Shown here one piece after another: positions 4,555-5,120 of a DNA stretch of 5,120 nucleotides. A program made the position numbers and the translations under genes. Origin of the DNA: DASUFF01 sp036274695 (GTDB lineage: Bacteria > UBA10199 > JACPAL01 > GCA-016699445). The stretch covers positions 1 to 5,120 of the forward strand of contig DASUFF010000099.1 of NCBI GenBank assembly GCA_036274695.1, written 5' to 3'. Below the pieces are notes generated by a model that worked only from the letters and a program-made list of their open reading frames with translations, had not been told where the DNA came from and did not search any database. Position 1 is the stretch's first letter; each line of letters opens with the position of its first letter.

Positions 4555-5120
4555 TTATTTTCCGACGATGAGACCCGCCGCGATTCCGAACATGATCAAG
4601 GCGATCGCTCCGTCCAGAACTTTCCACGACCGCCGGCTCGCCAGGAGCCTCGATAAGAACCGCGCCCCGTAGGCGATGGCGAAGAACCACACGGCCGACG
4701 ACAGCGCCGCCCCGATCCCGAACTCCCAGCGCGAGGCCGCCGGGAGCGAGGCGCCGATCGCTCCCAGCAGGACCACGTTTTCGAGATAGATGTGGGGATT
4801 CAAGAAGGACAGCGCCAGGACGGTGAATAAGACGGCCTTGAAGGCGGGTTTCGCGTCGACCGCCGCCGCGCGCAGGGACTCGGAGCGCCAGGCGCGGCGC
4901 AAAACGGCGATTCCGTAAAAGACGAGAAACGCGGCGCCGGCGTAGCGCGCGGCCGAGGCCACCCAGGGGTTGGCGGCGATCAAGCGTCCCATGCCCAGTT
5001 GGCCCGCGGCGATCAGCGTCGCGTCGCCCACGGAACAGACCAAGGCGATCACGCCCGGATAATGTTTGAGCAGCCCCATCCGCAGCACGTAGGCGTTCTG
5101 CGCCCCGATGGCGACGATGA
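4555..5120 (-). CDS. LysE/ArgO-family amino-acid exporter (partial, 5' end outside window)
   Basis: An inner-membrane exporter of the LysE superfamily, typically exporting basic amino acids such as arginine or lysine. The frame is open to the right edge. Upstream of the internal GTG at 5088 it still encodes IVAIGAQNAY, the conserved N-terminal motif of the family, so the real start lies beyond 5120 and perhaps 10-20 residues are missing; 187 residues are visible against a usual 200-210. Further family hallmarks are GDATLIAAG in the second membrane helix, LSFLNPHIYLENVVLLGAIG before and into the fourth, and WFFAIAYGARFLSRLL in the fifth, followed by a final helix after SWKVLDGAI. The motif set is closest to LysE/ArgO rather than RhtB types. 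It precedes the StyA-like gene by 25 bp. The substrate is inferred from family only. Confidence 0.92.
   Translation of the reverse strand, partial: IVAIGAQNAYVLRMGLLKHYPGVIALVCSVGDATLIAAGQLGMGRLIAANPWVASAARYAGAAFLVFYGIAVLRRAWRSESLRAAAVDAKPAFKAVLFTVLALSFLNPHIYLENVVLLGAIGASLPAASRWEFGIGAALSSAVWFFAIAYGARFLSRLLASRRSWKVLDGAIALIMFGIAAGLIVGK

Noticed and set aside
1..5120. Mobile elements, CRISPR arrays, tRNA or rRNA genes
   Set aside because: No transposase or integrase frame, no regularly spaced repeats, no terminal inverted repeats with target duplications and no cloverleaf or rRNA-like sequence were seen on reading both strands.

Overview
All convincing genes in this window lie on the minus strand. 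The window suggests a Gram-negative bacterium: moderately high GC, Shine-Dalgarno motifs (GGAGG, AGGGAGG), Sec signal peptides and a lipoprotein signal. The lineage cannot be fixed from the sequence. The secreted proteins match no family I recognise, which would fit a poorly sampled proteobacterium-like or deltaproteobacterium-like group, but that is inference.

In the direction of transcription (right to left) there are three units. (1) Positions 5120 to 3306 hold the 3' part of a LysE/ArgO-family amino-acid exporter, which runs off the right edge. It is followed after 25 bp by a complete StyA-like (styrene/indole monooxygenase family) FAD-dependent monooxygenase. The short gap and the good ribosome binding site suggest co-transcription. 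No StyB-type flavin reductase is visible next to it. (2) Positions 3126 to 1495 hold a two-gene unit 15 bp apart. The first gene encodes a 405-residue secreted protein with a Gly/Ser/Asp/Pro-rich linker and an aromatic module containing a Cys-Cys pair. The second encodes a 132-residue secreted protein with a twin CX3C cysteine pattern. A hairpin followed by a T-rich tract closes the unit. (3) Positions 1286 to 1 hold a lipoprotein gene, a secreted cysteine-rich protein gene (GTG start, 14 bp downstream), and after a further 6 bp the first 15 codons of a third exported protein cut by the left edge. A candidate sigma-70-type promoter precedes this unit.

The two intergenic regions (1302-1494 and 3127-3305) are rich in inverted repeats, including palindromes overlapping candidate promoter elements and a 12-bp sequence shared by both presumed transcript ends. 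I see no rRNA, tRNA, CRISPR array, insertion sequence or phage gene. Five of the seven genes encode exported proteins of unknown function. The most unusual items are this cysteine-rich secreted cluster and the StyA-like enzyme paired with an amino-acid exporter; neither is firm evidence of a new system.
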